From Pseudoclavibacter sp. AY1H1 (GTDB lineage: Bacteria > Actinomycetota > Actinomycetes > Actinomycetales > Microbacteriaceae), in assembly GCF_002931055.1 (NCBI RefSeq), contig NZ_PSXX01000010.1, positions 62,001 through 126,000 of the forward strand: a stretch of 64,000 nucleotides of DNA. Reading direction: 5' to 3'. The notes under the pieces were generated by a model, which ran no database searches, was not told the origin of the DNA, and saw only the letters and a list, made by a program, of their open reading frames with translations. Within the stretch, counting starts at the first letter, position 1; each line of letters begins with the position of its first letter. Of the stretch, positions 16,786 through 25,057 are shown in pieces. The position numbers and the translations under genes were made by a program.

Positions 16786-18231
16786 TCAGTCCCGCTCGTC
16801 GAGCGGATGCGGGATGGTCGGGATCGGGGCGGTCAGCGGACGCCCCTCCCGCTGCAGCTTCCGCTTCCGCAGCTGCCACAGGACGGAGAGGATGATGAAC
16901 CAGACCGGGGCCGCGAGGAACGGCAGCCGGGTGTCGTCGCCGTACAGCAGCGTGCCGGCGATGAAGACGAAGAAGGCGAGCACGAGCCAGGGTGCGACGC
17001 GCGCCATCGGCATCTTGAACTTCGACGCTCGGTGCTTCTCGGGGAAGCGGCGCAGGTACACGATGTAGCTGACCACGATGGAGCCCCAGGTGAAGAGGAT
17101 GAGGGTCGCGCACATCGAGGAGACGAACGTGAAGGCGGCGATGACCTCGTCGCCCGCGAAGAGCAGCGGGATGGCGGAGAACAGGAAGACGCAGGTGAAG
17201 AAGACGGCCTTCGTCGGCACGCCCTGGCTGCTGGTCATCGCGAACGCCTTCGGGGCGTGGCCGTCCTTCGAGAGCCCGAACAGCATCCGCGTGCCCGAGT
17301 ACAGGCCGGAGTTGGCGCTCGACGCGGCCGAGCTGAGCACCACCAGCTGGATCGCGAACGCGGCGAGGCCGAACCCGGCGATCGCGAGCGTCGACACGAA
17401 CGGGCTCTTGCCCGGCTCGATCTTGTCCCACGGCGTGACGCTCATGATGACGATGAGGGCGCCCACGTAGAAGATGAGAATGCGAGCGACGATCGAGTTG
17501 ATGGCCTTCGGCAGGGTCTTGCGCGGGTTCTCGGTCTCTGCGGCGGCCGTGCCGACGAGCTCGACGCCGATGAACGAGAAGATGCCCATCTGGAAGCCGA
17601 GCACGAACCCGCTCGCGCCCATGGGGAACATCCCGCCGTGCTCCCAGAGGTTCGCGAGCGTGGCGGTGTCACCGTCTGGGCTCTGGAACCGGGTGAGGAT
17701 GAGCACGATGCCCACGGCGATGAGGCCGAGGATGGCGACGATCTTGATGATCGCGAACCAGAACTCGGTCTCCCCGAACCACTTCACGGGCTGGAGGTTC
17801 AGGACGGTGAGCACGACGACCGCGATGAGCGCGGGCAGCCAGTTCGGGATGTCGGCGTTGAACCACTGCACGTAGGCGGTGATGGCGACGATGTCGGCGA
17901 CGCACGCGATCACCCACGAGAACCAGTAGTTCCAGGACACGAAGAAGCCCGCCCACGGCCCGAGCATGTCCTTCGCGATGTCGCCGAAGGTCTTGTAGTG
18001 CAGGTTCGAGAGCAGCAGCTCGCCGAGGGCGCGCATGATGAAGAAGACGAAGAACCCGATCACCATGTAGACGAAGATGATCGACGGCCCGGAGACGCTG
18101 ATGAGCTTGCCGGAGCCGAGGAACAGCCCCGTTCCGATGGCGCCGCCGATGGCGATGAGCTGCAGGTGGCGGTTCTTGAGGCCGCGCTGCATCTCGCCTT
18201 GAGGCGGATGTGCGGTGGTTGTCGTGGACAT
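16786..18231 (-). CDS. Amino-acid permease (APC superfamily, AAT/CycA-like)
   Basis: A 481-residue inner-membrane carrier with about 12 helices. The N-terminal 'GLKNRHLQLIAIGGAIGTGL' is the amino-acid transporter family signature and 'GIFSFIGVELVGTAAAETEN' is the conserved helix 6 and loop. 'SSAASSANSGLYSGTRMLFG' resembles D-serine/D-alanine/glycine and aromatic amino-acid permeases. It lies 78 bp downstream of the PLP decarboxylase on the same strand, so it may bring in the amino acid or exchange it for the amine product. Regulation probably comes through the divergent LysR gene. Confidence 0.88.
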   Translation of the reverse strand: MSTTTTAHPPQGEMQRGLKNRHLQLIAIGGAIGTGLFLGSGKLISVSGPSIIFVYMVIGFFVFFIMRALGELLLSNLHYKTFGDIAKDMLGPWAGFFVSWNYWFSWVIACVADIVAITAYVQWFNADIPNWLPALIAVVVLTVLNLQPVKWFGETEFWFAIIKIVAILGLIAVGIVLILTRFQSPDGDTATLANLWEHGGMFPMGASGFVLGFQMGIFSFIGVELVGTAAAETENPRKTLPKAINSIVARILIFYVGALIVIMSVTPWDKIEPGKSPFVSTLAIAGFGLAAFAIQLVVLSSAASSANSGLYSGTRMLFGLSKDGHAPKAFAMTSSQGVPTKAVFFTCVFLFSAIPLLFAGDEVIAAFTFVSSMCATLILFTWGSIVVSYIVYLRRFPEKHRASKFKMPMARVAPWLVLAFFVFIAGTLLYGDDTRLPFLAAPVWFIILSVLWQLRKRKLQREGRPLTAPIPTIPHPLDERD

Positions 18232-18309
18232 GACACTCCCTTGTGCTGATGTCGTGGTGCTGAGGTTGGGCGCCGCGTGCGCGCTGGTGGTTGTGGGCAG
18301 AACTGGGGG

Positions 18310-19857
18310 TCAGGCGACGACGCGGAACGTGGAGAGCTCTGGGTCGTTCGCGCCGCGCACGTAGCCGGACGGCGCTGCGCCCGTGTGCCGCAGGAAGTCG
18401 ACGACCTCCTGGCTGAGCACCTCGCCTGGCAGCACGTTGGGCACACCTGGCGGGTAGGCAGCGAGTGAGTCGGCGGAGATGCGGCCGACCGCCTCCGTGT
18501 GCGGCACCGTCTCGACGGGGCTGAAGAACGCGTCCGAGAGGCCCATCGCGCGCTCGCAGCTCGCGGGGAGCGAGACGGGGCGGATCGGCTCGACCTCCGC
18601 CTCGGGGAGCGCCTGCAGTGCGCCCCACAGGCGCTCGACGTCCACCCGAGCCGTCGCGCCGACCAGCACCAGCAACGCGGAGGGGGTCGACAGCTCGCAG
18701 TAGACACGATGGTCGCGGAGCAGCTGGTAGTGCGCATCCGTGCCCGTGATGCCGGCACCTCGAGTGTCGATGGCGATCTTGAAGGGGTCGTTCGCGATGG
18801 CATCGGGGCTGGCGAGGATGTCGGGAGTCGCGTCGCGGTACCTGCGGTCGTCGTGCACGAGTCGGCGGATGCGCTGCGCGGATGCGAGGGCCTCTTCGAC
18901 CGCGTCTGGCCGCGTCACGAGATGCCTCCTCGCCTCGTCGAGCGAGGCGAGCAACAGGGCGCTGCAGCTCGTCGACTGGTAGGAGCGGACGACCCGGTCG
19001 ACGAGCGACTCCAGGTGCCGGGCGTGGGGCCCGTGGCCGAGTTGCAGCATGGCCGACTGCGTGAGCGAGCCCGCGCCCTTGTGGGTGCTGGAGATGACGA
19101 GGTCTGCGCCGAGGCGTGCCGCGTTCGTGGGGAGCGCCGGGTGCATCCCGAAGTGCGAACCCCACGCCTCGTCGACGATGAGCGGCACCCCGTGCCCGTG
19201 GGCGACTGCCGCGATCGCCGCGACATCGGCCACCGCCCCGAAGTAGCTCGGCGAGACGATGTAGACGGCAGCGGACCGGGGATGCTCGGCGAGGGTCGCC
19301 GCGACCTGCTCCGCAGTCACCCCGTGCGCGGCACCCAGGCCGGAGTCGACGGCGCCGTGCACGAAGTGCGGGGTCAGGTTGGCGTGCGTGATGCCGTCGA
19401 TGACGCTCGAGTGCACGCTGCGCTGCACGGCGAACTCGGTGCCGAGGCCACGCACGACGGTCGTCGCGACGTGGTTGCCGCCGGAGGCTCCGTTGGTCGT
19501 GAACCAGACGCGGCTCGCTCCCCACGCATCGGCGGCGAGGTCCTGCGCCCGCATGAGCGGGGTGACTCGGCCCGGCGTCGTGAGGCGCCACGTGTCCTGG
19601 TCGACGCCGCTGAACAGCATCGGGAAGTCGAGGCTCAGCGCGTCGGCACCGACGATGCTCGCGACGCCGGGCGCATTCACCGCCTTCGCGTGATGTGCCG
19701 GCACGTGCATCCGCTGCCAGTCGTGGGTGGCGAGGGAGCGGAGAGCGTCGGCGTACGGGGTCTCGAACTGCGCTCGCGGGATGCGGTGCCCGGCGGGGGT
19801 CGTGATGCCGTCGACCTGAGCTGCGCTGCTCGGGACGGGTGCGTGGAGGATGGACAT
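18310..19857 (-). CDS. PLP-dependent Orn/Lys/Arg decarboxylase-like enzyme
   Basis: A 515-residue fold-type I PLP enzyme of the prokaryotic-type ornithine/lysine/arginine decarboxylase family. 'GVPLIVDEAWGSHFGMHP' supplies the ring-nitrogen aspartate (D229) and 'ISSTHKGAGSLTQSAML' the Schiff-base lysine (K260). 'WFTTNGASGGNHVA' binds the cofactor phosphate. It would decarboxylate a basic amino acid to a diamine or polyamine precursor. It is shorter than the E. coli inducible enzymes and lacks their N-terminal wing domain. Neighbours fit: an amino-acid permease downstream, a divergent LysR, and an SSAT-type acetyltransferase beyond. Substrate choice is not resolved. Confidence 0.85.
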   Translation of the reverse strand: MSILHAPVPSSAAQVDGITTPAGHRIPRAQFETPYADALRSLATHDWQRMHVPAHHAKAVNAPGVASIVGADALSLDFPMLFSGVDQDTWRLTTPGRVTPLMRAQDLAADAWGASRVWFTTNGASGGNHVATTVVRGLGTEFAVQRSVHSSVIDGITHANLTPHFVHGAVDSGLGAAHGVTAEQVAATLAEHPRSAAVYIVSPSYFGAVADVAAIAAVAHGHGVPLIVDEAWGSHFGMHPALPTNAARLGADLVISSTHKGAGSLTQSAMLQLGHGPHARHLESLVDRVVRSYQSTSCSALLLASLDEARRHLVTRPDAVEEALASAQRIRRLVHDDRRYRDATPDILASPDAIANDPFKIAIDTRGAGITGTDAHYQLLRDHRVYCELSTPSALLVLVGATARVDVERLWGALQALPEAEVEPIRPVSLPASCERAMGLSDAFFSPVETVPHTEAVGRISADSLAAYPPGVPNVLPGEVLSQEVVDFLRHTGAAPSGYVRGANDPELSTFRVVA

Positions 19858-19877
19858 GCGTTCAGGTTAGGAACGAA

Positions 19878-19913
19878 CTGACGACGGCGATATAGCAGGA
19901 TCCTGCCGTCAGT
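19878..19913. promoter_or_regulatory. LysR-type operator in the divergent promoter
   Basis: CTGACGACGGC (from 19878) and GCCGTCAG (to 19913) flank the perfect 12-bp palindrome GCAGGATCCTGC at 19895-19906. The whole 75-bp gap between decarboxylase and regulator is short, so one site could control both directions. Confidence 0.6.
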
Positions 19914-19932
19914 GACATACGGTCTAGGGGTG

Positions 19933-20838
19933 ATGAACCTCCAGCAGTTCCGCGTGCTCCTCGCCGTCCAGGAGCACGGAAGCCTCACGGGGGCTGCGAA
20001 GGCGCTGCAGTACGGGGTGCCGACGGTGACGCACCATCTGCGCAGCCTCGAGTCGCACCTCGGCGCCCGCCTCGTCGACCGCGGGCGGCGGGGCACGTCG
20101 CTGACCCCGCTCGGAGTGTCGTTCGCCGCCGAGATCGAGCAGGCGATCGCGCGTGTCGACCGGGCCGAGCAGCTGGTCGCCGATCAGCGCGACGCGGGCG
20201 TCGTCACCCTGCGCGTGGGCACGTTCGCCTCGATGGGCTCACGCCTGCTGCCCTCGGCGATCGCCAGCCTGCAGAAGCGCACGTCGGTGCGGGTCGAGGT
20301 GGTCGAAGGGGAGCCGACGGAGATCGTGCGGATGCTCAGGAGCGGCGAGGTGCACGCGGGGCTCATCTTCGACGTGTCCGTCGAGCCCGCCTTCGCCGTC
20401 CCGGACCTCATGCTGCAGCGTCTCCTCACCGAGCCATACGGCGTGATGGTCGCGCGCGACAGCGAATGGGCGAGCCGCGACAGCATCGACTTCGCCGACC
20501 TGCGGGAGGTGCCGTGGGTCTTCAGCCGCAGCAACGACGAGGCCTCAGACCGCGTGCTGCGCCGCGTCGGCCAATCGCTCGGCTACCCGGTGCGTGAGCT
20601 CATGCGCACGGACGACCTCTACATGATCCACGGCCTCGTCGCCGAGGGGCTCGGCTTCGCCCTCTCGACGGACGCCGCCATCGACCACGACTTCGACGTC
20701 GTGCTTCGGCCCGCCGTGCAGGATCTGGGGGAGCGGCACGTGTCGTACGTCACCCGACGGGGCGCCGTGCCACCCGCCGCCGCCTGGCTCGGCGAGATCC
20801 TGCTCAGCCGCCCAGCGCCTGCAGCGGATCGCCCGTGA
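19933..20838 (+). CDS. LysR-family regulator (ArgP/LysG-like arrangement)
   Basis: A 301-residue regulator: residues 1-60 form the winged helix-turn-helix ('QEHGSLTGAAKALQYGVPTV'), followed by the two-lobed effector domain beginning near 'VVTLRVGTFASMGSRLLPSA'. It is divergent from the decarboxylase gene across a 75-bp region holding a palindrome, the standard LysR layout, so activation of the decarboxylase-permease unit is inferred. The ATG at 19933 was chosen over 19912, which would lie in the operator; no Shine-Dalgarno is evident. The 3' end overlaps the convergent acetyltransferase gene by 35 bp. Confidence 0.9.
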   Translation: MNLQQFRVLLAVQEHGSLTGAAKALQYGVPTVTHHLRSLESHLGARLVDRGRRGTSLTPLGVSFAAEIEQAIARVDRAEQLVADQRDAGVVTLRVGTFASMGSRLLPSAIASLQKRTSVRVEVVEGEPTEIVRMLRSGEVHAGLIFDVSVEPAFAVPDLMLQRLLTEPYGVMVARDSEWASRDSIDFADLREVPWVFSRSNDEASDRVLRRVGQSLGYPVRELMRTDDLYMIHGLVAEGLGFALSTDAAIDHDFDVVLRPAVQDLGERHVSYVTRRGAVPPAAAWLGEILLSRPAPAADRP

Positions 20839-21310
20839 GCCGGAACGTGTCCCACTCGTCCATGGGGAACGCGCCGAGGCTCCTGTAGAAGCCGATGGAC
20901 GGCTCGTTCCACTTGAGGACCGACCACTCGAGGCGCCGGTAGCCCTTCGCGACGCACTCCTGCGCGAGCGAGCGGAGGAGTGCCCTCCCGAGGCCGCTGC
21001 CCCGCGTAGCCTCGCGCACGTAGAGATCTTCGAGCCAGATGCCGTGCTCGCCCTCCCACGTCGAGTAGCTCAGGAACCAGAGCGCCATGCCGTCGAGGCG
21101 AGGGGCACCGGGCTGGCTTGTGCTCGCTCCCGCCGCCTCGGCGACGGTCGCGAACACCGCAGGCCGCTCGCCGAAGAAGCTCCTGTGCAGCTGCGCCTCG
21201 GTCGTCTTCACCGCATCCGGTTCGCGCTCGTACACGGCGAGGCCGCGGATGAGGTCGAGGATCTGCGGGACATCGGAGGGAACGGCGGGGCGGATGATCG
21301 GCTCGGTCAC
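20804..21310 (-). CDS. SSAT-type GNAT acetyltransferase (polyamine/thialysine group)
   Basis: A 168-residue acetyl-CoA-dependent N-acetyltransferase. It follows the spermidine/spermine N1-acetyltransferase pattern closely: 'DVPQILDLIRGLAVYEREP' at the N-terminus, 'WLEDLYVREATRGSGLGRAL' (acetyl-CoA pyrophosphate loop) and 'LKWNEPSIGFYRSLGA' containing the WNxPSIxFY signature. Such enzymes acetylate diamines, polyamines or thialysine. The position next to a basic amino-acid decarboxylase locus fits. The GTG at 21310 has TAGCGT 6 nt upstream (leaderless). The gene ends inside the last 35 bp of the convergent LysR gene. Confidence 0.85.
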   Translation of the reverse strand: MTEPIIRPAVPSDVPQILDLIRGLAVYEREPDAVKTTEAQLHRSFFGERPAVFATVAEAAGASTSQPGAPRLDGMALWFLSYSTWEGEHGIWLEDLYVREATRGSGLGRALLRSLAQECVAKGYRRLEWSVLKWNEPSIGFYRSLGAFPMDEWDTFRLTGDPLQALGG

Positions 21311-21316
21311 GGCACG

Positions 21317-21322
21317 ACGCTA
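21317..21322 (-). promoter_or_regulatory. Leaderless -10 element (TAGCGT) of the SSAT-like gene
   Basis: TAGCGT ends 6 nt before the GTG at 21310; no Shine-Dalgarno sequence is present. Confidence 0.55.
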
Positions 21323-21338
21323 ACAGCCGACCCCGGCC

Positions 21339-22364
21339 TCAGGCCCAGCGCACCCAGTTCGCGCCGGCGCCGGTCTCGACCTGCTGCAACTCGGCGAGGT
21401 GGTCGCCGCGCACTTCGTAGAGCGACACCTGCGCCCCACCCTCGCCTGCGGCGACGAGGAAGCGGCCGTCGGGGCTGAGCGCGAACCCGCGGGGATGCTG
21501 CTGGGTGACGGTGAACGACCGCGCATCCTCGAGGGAGCCGTCCTCGGCGACCTCGAGCGGCGCGAGGGTGCTCGTCGTGCGCTCCGAGGTCCACAGGAAC
21601 CGCTCATCCGCGCCCCAGTGCACGTCGGCACCCCAGATCGAGCGGGGCTCCAGCGGATTCGCGCCGAGGGTTCCGCGCTGCAGGCCCTGCAGCGCGTCCG
21701 CGTAGCTCGCCGAATCGAGGAGCGAGAGCACACCGGTGCTCGTGTCGCGTTCGAAGCGCAGCACCTCGCCGCTGAACTCGGTGATCACGTAGGCCTGCGT
21801 CTGGGCACCGTTGAGCACGATGTGGCGCGGGCCGCTGCCGGTCGGCGCGGTCGCACCCACCGGGTGGAGCGCCTCGAGCTCGAGGTCATCGGTGATGGCG
21901 TACTGCCCGACGAGATCGTCGCCGAGCGACACGAAGTACGCGAAACGGCCGTCCTTGCTCGCCACGACGGAGTGCAGGTGCAGATGCTCCACGATCGTCG
22001 TCGGCTCGCCGACCGTGCCCTCGTCGATCGGCGCGATGAGGCCGTAGCTGGCGGAGTAGGCCGCGCCGAGCAGCGCGGATCCGTCCCGTGTGAGCGCGAC
22101 GTAGTTCAGACCGCCGCGGGGCGTCTCGCGACGCGAGATCGGGGTGAGCTCGCCCGCCTCGCGGTCGAGGCGCAACGTGACGATCGCCGCGGGGCTGCCC
22201 TTCACCGCGGCGTAGACGAGGTCGCGGCTGGCGTCGACGACGAAGTTCGAGCATCCCTGCAGATCCGTTGCGACCGAGGTCCGCTCGAGGGCGGCGCCGT
22301 CGAAGCGGAAGACCGAGATCGAGCCTTCGCCTGCGTTCGCGACGAGGATGAGTGGTGTGGTCAT
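21339..22364 (-). CDS. Lactonase family beta-propeller protein (6-phosphogluconolactonase/YbhE type)
   Basis: A 341-residue seven-bladed propeller with regularly spaced blade motifs such as 'GCSNFVVDASRDLVYAAVKG', 'SGPRHIVLNGAQTQAYVITE' and 'HPRGFALSPDGRFLVAAGEG'. The family hydrolyses sugar lactones. The ATG at 22364 overlaps the stop of the upstream oxidoreductase gene (ATGA), although the frame stays open to 22934. Sugar oxidation by the oxidoreductase would give a lactone, which this enzyme would open; the coupling supports that pairing. No signal peptide is seen, so it is cytosolic. Confidence 0.85.
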   Translation of the reverse strand: MTTPLILVANAGEGSISVFRFDGAALERTSVATDLQGCSNFVVDASRDLVYAAVKGSPAAIVTLRLDREAGELTPISRRETPRGGLNYVALTRDGSALLGAAYSASYGLIAPIDEGTVGEPTTIVEHLHLHSVVASKDGRFAYFVSLGDDLVGQYAITDDLELEALHPVGATAPTGSGPRHIVLNGAQTQAYVITEFSGEVLRFERDTSTGVLSLLDSASYADALQGLQRGTLGANPLEPRSIWGADVHWGADERFLWTSERTTSTLAPLEVAEDGSLEDARSFTVTQQHPRGFALSPDGRFLVAAGEGGAQVSLYEVRGDHLAELQQVETGAGANWVRWA

Positions 22365-23326
22365 GCGAGCCCCTCTCGGGCGATGGTCAGGACGGAGAGC
22401 ACGTCGGCGCTGTGGTCGAGGCGCCGGTCGCGTTCGTTGGTGTCGTGTTCGCGGATGATGCGCTCGAACTCGCGGAACTCCTCCACCATGCGGTGCGGGT
22501 ACTTCGTGAGGTCGATCTGCTCGGCCTCGCCGCCGCGGGTCGCGTAGCTCAGCGATGGCAGGACGTTCGGGGAGCCGTCGGCCACGATCCACCCGTCCTC
22601 TCCCTGGATCTTGCTGCGGATGGGGCCATCCGAGTCCTTCGCGCACACGCAGACCGCCGTGGTCTCGCCGTAGTCGAGGATCAGGACGCCGGACGTGTCG
22701 ACGCCGCGCTGCACGTTCGCGGTGTAGCTGACCCGCTTCGGCCGGCCGAGCAACCCCACGACGAAGTGGATGGCGTAGATGCCGAGGTCCATGAGCGCAC
22801 CGCCGCCCTGCGCGGGGTCGAACGCCGGCAGCACTGTGCCCTCGCGGAAGGCGTCGTAGCGGGACGAGTACTGGGAGTAGTCCGACTGGACGACCTTGAT
22901 CCTGCCGACGAGGTCGAGATGCTCCTTGATCCACCGGTAGTTCGCGAGGTACTGCGTCGTGATCGCCTCGATCAGGATCAGGTCACGCGCCGTCGCGAGT
23001 CTGCGCAGCTCCTGCAGCTCCCGTTCTTGGAGCACGAACGGCTTCTCGCAGATGACGTGCTTCCCCGCCTCGAGCGCCTTGCGCGACACCTCGAAGTGCA
23101 GCGAGTTCGGGACGGCGACCCAGACCGTGTCGACGCTCGGGTCGGCGAGGCACTCGTCGAGGTCGGTGAAGACGCGCTCGATGCCGAACCGCTCCTGCAG
23201 CTCCTCCAGGTGCTGGAGACGCGGCGGGCGACCGTAGATCGCCGCCAGCTCCAGCCCGGGTACGTTCACGACGTGCGGCAGGAAGTCTGCGACGATCTGG
23301 CCGGCACCGATGACGGCGAGCCTCAT
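22361..23326 (-). CDS. Gfo/Idh/MocA-family oxidoreductase
   Basis: A 321-residue NAD(P)-dependent dehydrogenase. 'MRLAVIGAGQIVADFLPHVV' is the Rossmann loop; 'VICEKPFVLQERELQEL' holds the conserved EKP; 'GGGALMDLGIYAIHFVVGLL' is the active-site helix. The substrate is presumably a sugar or cyclitol. The gene is co-translated with the lactonase and ends at the ATGA overlap. The next 120 bp upstream (23327-23447) separate it from an unrelated regulator on the same strand and must hold its promoter. Confidence 0.87.
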   Translation of the reverse strand: MRLAVIGAGQIVADFLPHVVNVPGLELAAIYGRPPRLQHLEELQERFGIERVFTDLDECLADPSVDTVWVAVPNSLHFEVSRKALEAGKHVICEKPFVLQERELQELRRLATARDLILIEAITTQYLANYRWIKEHLDLVGRIKVVQSDYSQYSSRYDAFREGTVLPAFDPAQGGGALMDLGIYAIHFVVGLLGRPKRVSYTANVQRGVDTSGVLILDYGETTAVCVCAKDSDGPIRSKIQGEDGWIVADGSPNVLPSLSYATRGGEAEQIDLTKYPHRMVEEFREFERIIREHDTNERDRRLDHSADVLSVLTIAREGLA

Positions 23327-23447
23327 CGGATCGACCTCGACTGCGTGACGGCGCCTGCCTGCTTGGGGGAGCTCGAGAAATGCACGCGATCGATCGTAGT
23401 CGGAGCTCGACGGACCCGGCAGGTAGCCCTCGACCTGCGCGACGCTG

Positions 23448-24362
23448 CTAGGCGTCAGCGCGGTCAGCCTGCGCGATGCTCCGCGCCGTTCCTTCGCGGG
23501 CGATGGCCGCGATGTTCTCCGTGGCGGCCCAGGACGAGAGCAGACGCAGGCCTTCCTCGGAAGAGCTGCCTGGCACGGGGGTGTAGACCGTCATGGTGTG
23601 GCCGGGGTCGTCTTCGAGGTCCATTGCGTGGTACACCAGCTCGAGCGCGCCGACCGCCGAGTGTCGGAAGTGCTTCGCGCCGGAGTAATGTCGGCGGACA
23701 TCGTGGGCTGCCCATCGGATGCGGAACTCGTCGCTGCGCACAGACAGCTCTCCGACCAGGTCCGTGAGCTGCTTGTCGAACGGCGAACGGCCGGCCTCTC
23801 GCCGGAGGATCTCGACGTTGACGTTGGCTGCCCGCTCCCAGTCAGGGTAGAAGTCGCGCGCACGAGGGTCGAGGAAGATGAATCGGGAGTGGTTCGCGGG
23901 CCGCGCAGTGCCCCGGTACATCTCCGAATAGAGCGCGAAGCCGAGCTCGTTCGCGGCCACGATATCCATGCGGCTGTTCCCGATGATCGCGGCACCGCCC
24001 GTGATCGAGTCGAGCAGATGCTGCGCGGTCGGGCGCAGCCCGGACGCCCGCGGCTTGGGAGAGCGGACCTTCGCGCCCAGGTTGGCCGTCCGAGCGAGAT
24101 CCCTCAGATGGTCGTGCTCCGCCTGGGTGAGCTGCAGCGCCCGAGCCACAGCATCGAGCACGTTCTCAGAGACACCCGTCAGGTTGCCCCGGTCCACGCG
24201 GGTGTAGTACTCCACGCTCACCCCCGCGAGCCGTGCCACCTCATCCCGTCGGAGGCCGGTCACACGCCGTCGGGTCGTGCCCGGATCGATCCCCGCCTGC
24301 TCTGGGGTCAGCCTGCCTCTGCGGGAGCTGATGAATGCTCGCACTTCGCCCCGGTTGTCCAT
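23448..24362 (-). CDS. HTH regulator with MmyB-like ligand-binding domain
   Basis: A 304-residue regulator. Residues 8-80 form an XRE-type helix-turn-helix ('GLRRDEVARLAGVSVEYYTR'); from about residue 110 comes the MmyB-like (PAS-fold) sensor with 'ADLGFALYSEMYRG'-like sequence, here 'NELGFALYSEMYRGTARP', and 'FDKQLTDLVGELSVRSDEF'. Such proteins in actinobacteria sense small hydrophobic ligands and control neighbouring export or redox genes. It is divergent from the lipoprotein-MFS-GNAT operon, with a 12-bp palindrome in the shared 140-bp gap. I infer that it represses that operon. Confidence 0.85.
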   Translation of the reverse strand: MDNRGEVRAFISSRRGRLTPEQAGIDPGTTRRRVTGLRRDEVARLAGVSVEYYTRVDRGNLTGVSENVLDAVARALQLTQAEHDHLRDLARTANLGAKVRSPKPRASGLRPTAQHLLDSITGGAAIIGNSRMDIVAANELGFALYSEMYRGTARPANHSRFIFLDPRARDFYPDWERAANVNVEILRREAGRSPFDKQLTDLVGELSVRSDEFRIRWAAHDVRRHYSGAKHFRHSAVGALELVYHAMDLEDDPGHTMTVYTPVPGSSSEEGLRLLSSWAATENIAAIAREGTARSIAQADRADA

Positions 24363-24437
24363 GGATCCACGGTACGACCAGTGTCCGCCTTCTGGGGTGC
24401 CTCTGCTGGAACCCCTTTAGCGGGACTCTCCCTCCCA

Positions 24438-24449
24438 CCTCACGTGAGG
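24438..24449. promoter_or_regulatory. Candidate operator CCTCACGTGAGG
   Basis: A perfect 12-bp palindrome lies in the 140-bp divergent gap between the MmyB-type regulator and the lipoprotein gene, 2 bp before a possible -35 (TTGACT at 24452-24457). No convincing -10 is seen. Confidence 0.55.
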
Positions 24450-24502
24450 CGTTGACTGCTGGACGACACAGGGACGACGACCGCTCCCTCGGAGAGGACA
24501 AC

Positions 24503-25057
24503 ATGAGCAGCATCGCAATCGACTGCGCAGGGAAGGTGCGCGCTGCCGCCGCGGGCCTGCTCGCGGCAGGACTCCTGCTGGCGGGCTGCACGGGTGTGGA
24601 TGCCTCCGGAGAGAGCGCGAGCGAGGCGGCACCGCACGCTACTGGCGCCACGAGCTCGACACCACCATCGGCGGCGAGCGAAACGGAGGGCGAAGACCTG
24701 ATGCCCACCACGACGAACATCACGATCAGCATGGGGGACGTCACCGTCCGCGGCGTGCTGAACCAGTCCGCGACCTCCGCCGATCTCCTCACGCAGCTGC
24801 CCCTCGAGCTGTCGTTCGAGGACTTCGGCGGTCAGGAGAAGATCGCGACCCTCCCCAGGGCGCTCTCCCTCGAGGGCATGCCGTCCGGAAGCGCCGCCGA
24901 AGCGGGGACGATCGGCTACTACGCACCCAATGAGGGGCTCGTCCTCTACTACGACTCCGTCGGTCACTTCCCCGGGATCATCCCGATCGGCACGTTCGAA
25001 GACGTCGAGGCAGTGCGTGCTGCTGTGCCTGCGACTGGAACGGTGTCCGCCGAATGA
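24503..25057 (+). CDS. Lipoprotein with cyclophilin-like domain
   Basis: A 184-residue exported lipoprotein. The signal peptide ends in the lipobox 'LLLAGC', followed by a Ser/Thr/Ala linker to about residue 68, and a C-terminal domain starting 'TNITISMGDVTVRGVLNQSA'. The latter, with 'LPLELSFEDFGGQEKIATLP' and 'GTIGYYAPNEGLVLYYDSVG', fits the cyclophilin-like (PF18050-type) fold seen in small secreted proteins of unknown role. The ATG at 24503 follows GGAGAGG. The stop overlaps the MFS start (ATGA). It may act with the transporter at the cell surface. Confidence 0.8.
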   Translation: MSSIAIDCAGKVRAAAAGLLAAGLLLAGCTGVDASGESASEAAPHATGATSSTPPSAASETEGEDLMPTTTNITISMGDVTVRGVLNQSATSADLLTQLPLELSFEDFGGQEKIATLPRALSLEGMPSGSAAEAGTIGYYAPNEGLVLYYDSVGHFPGIIPIGTFEDVEAVRAAVPATGTVSAE

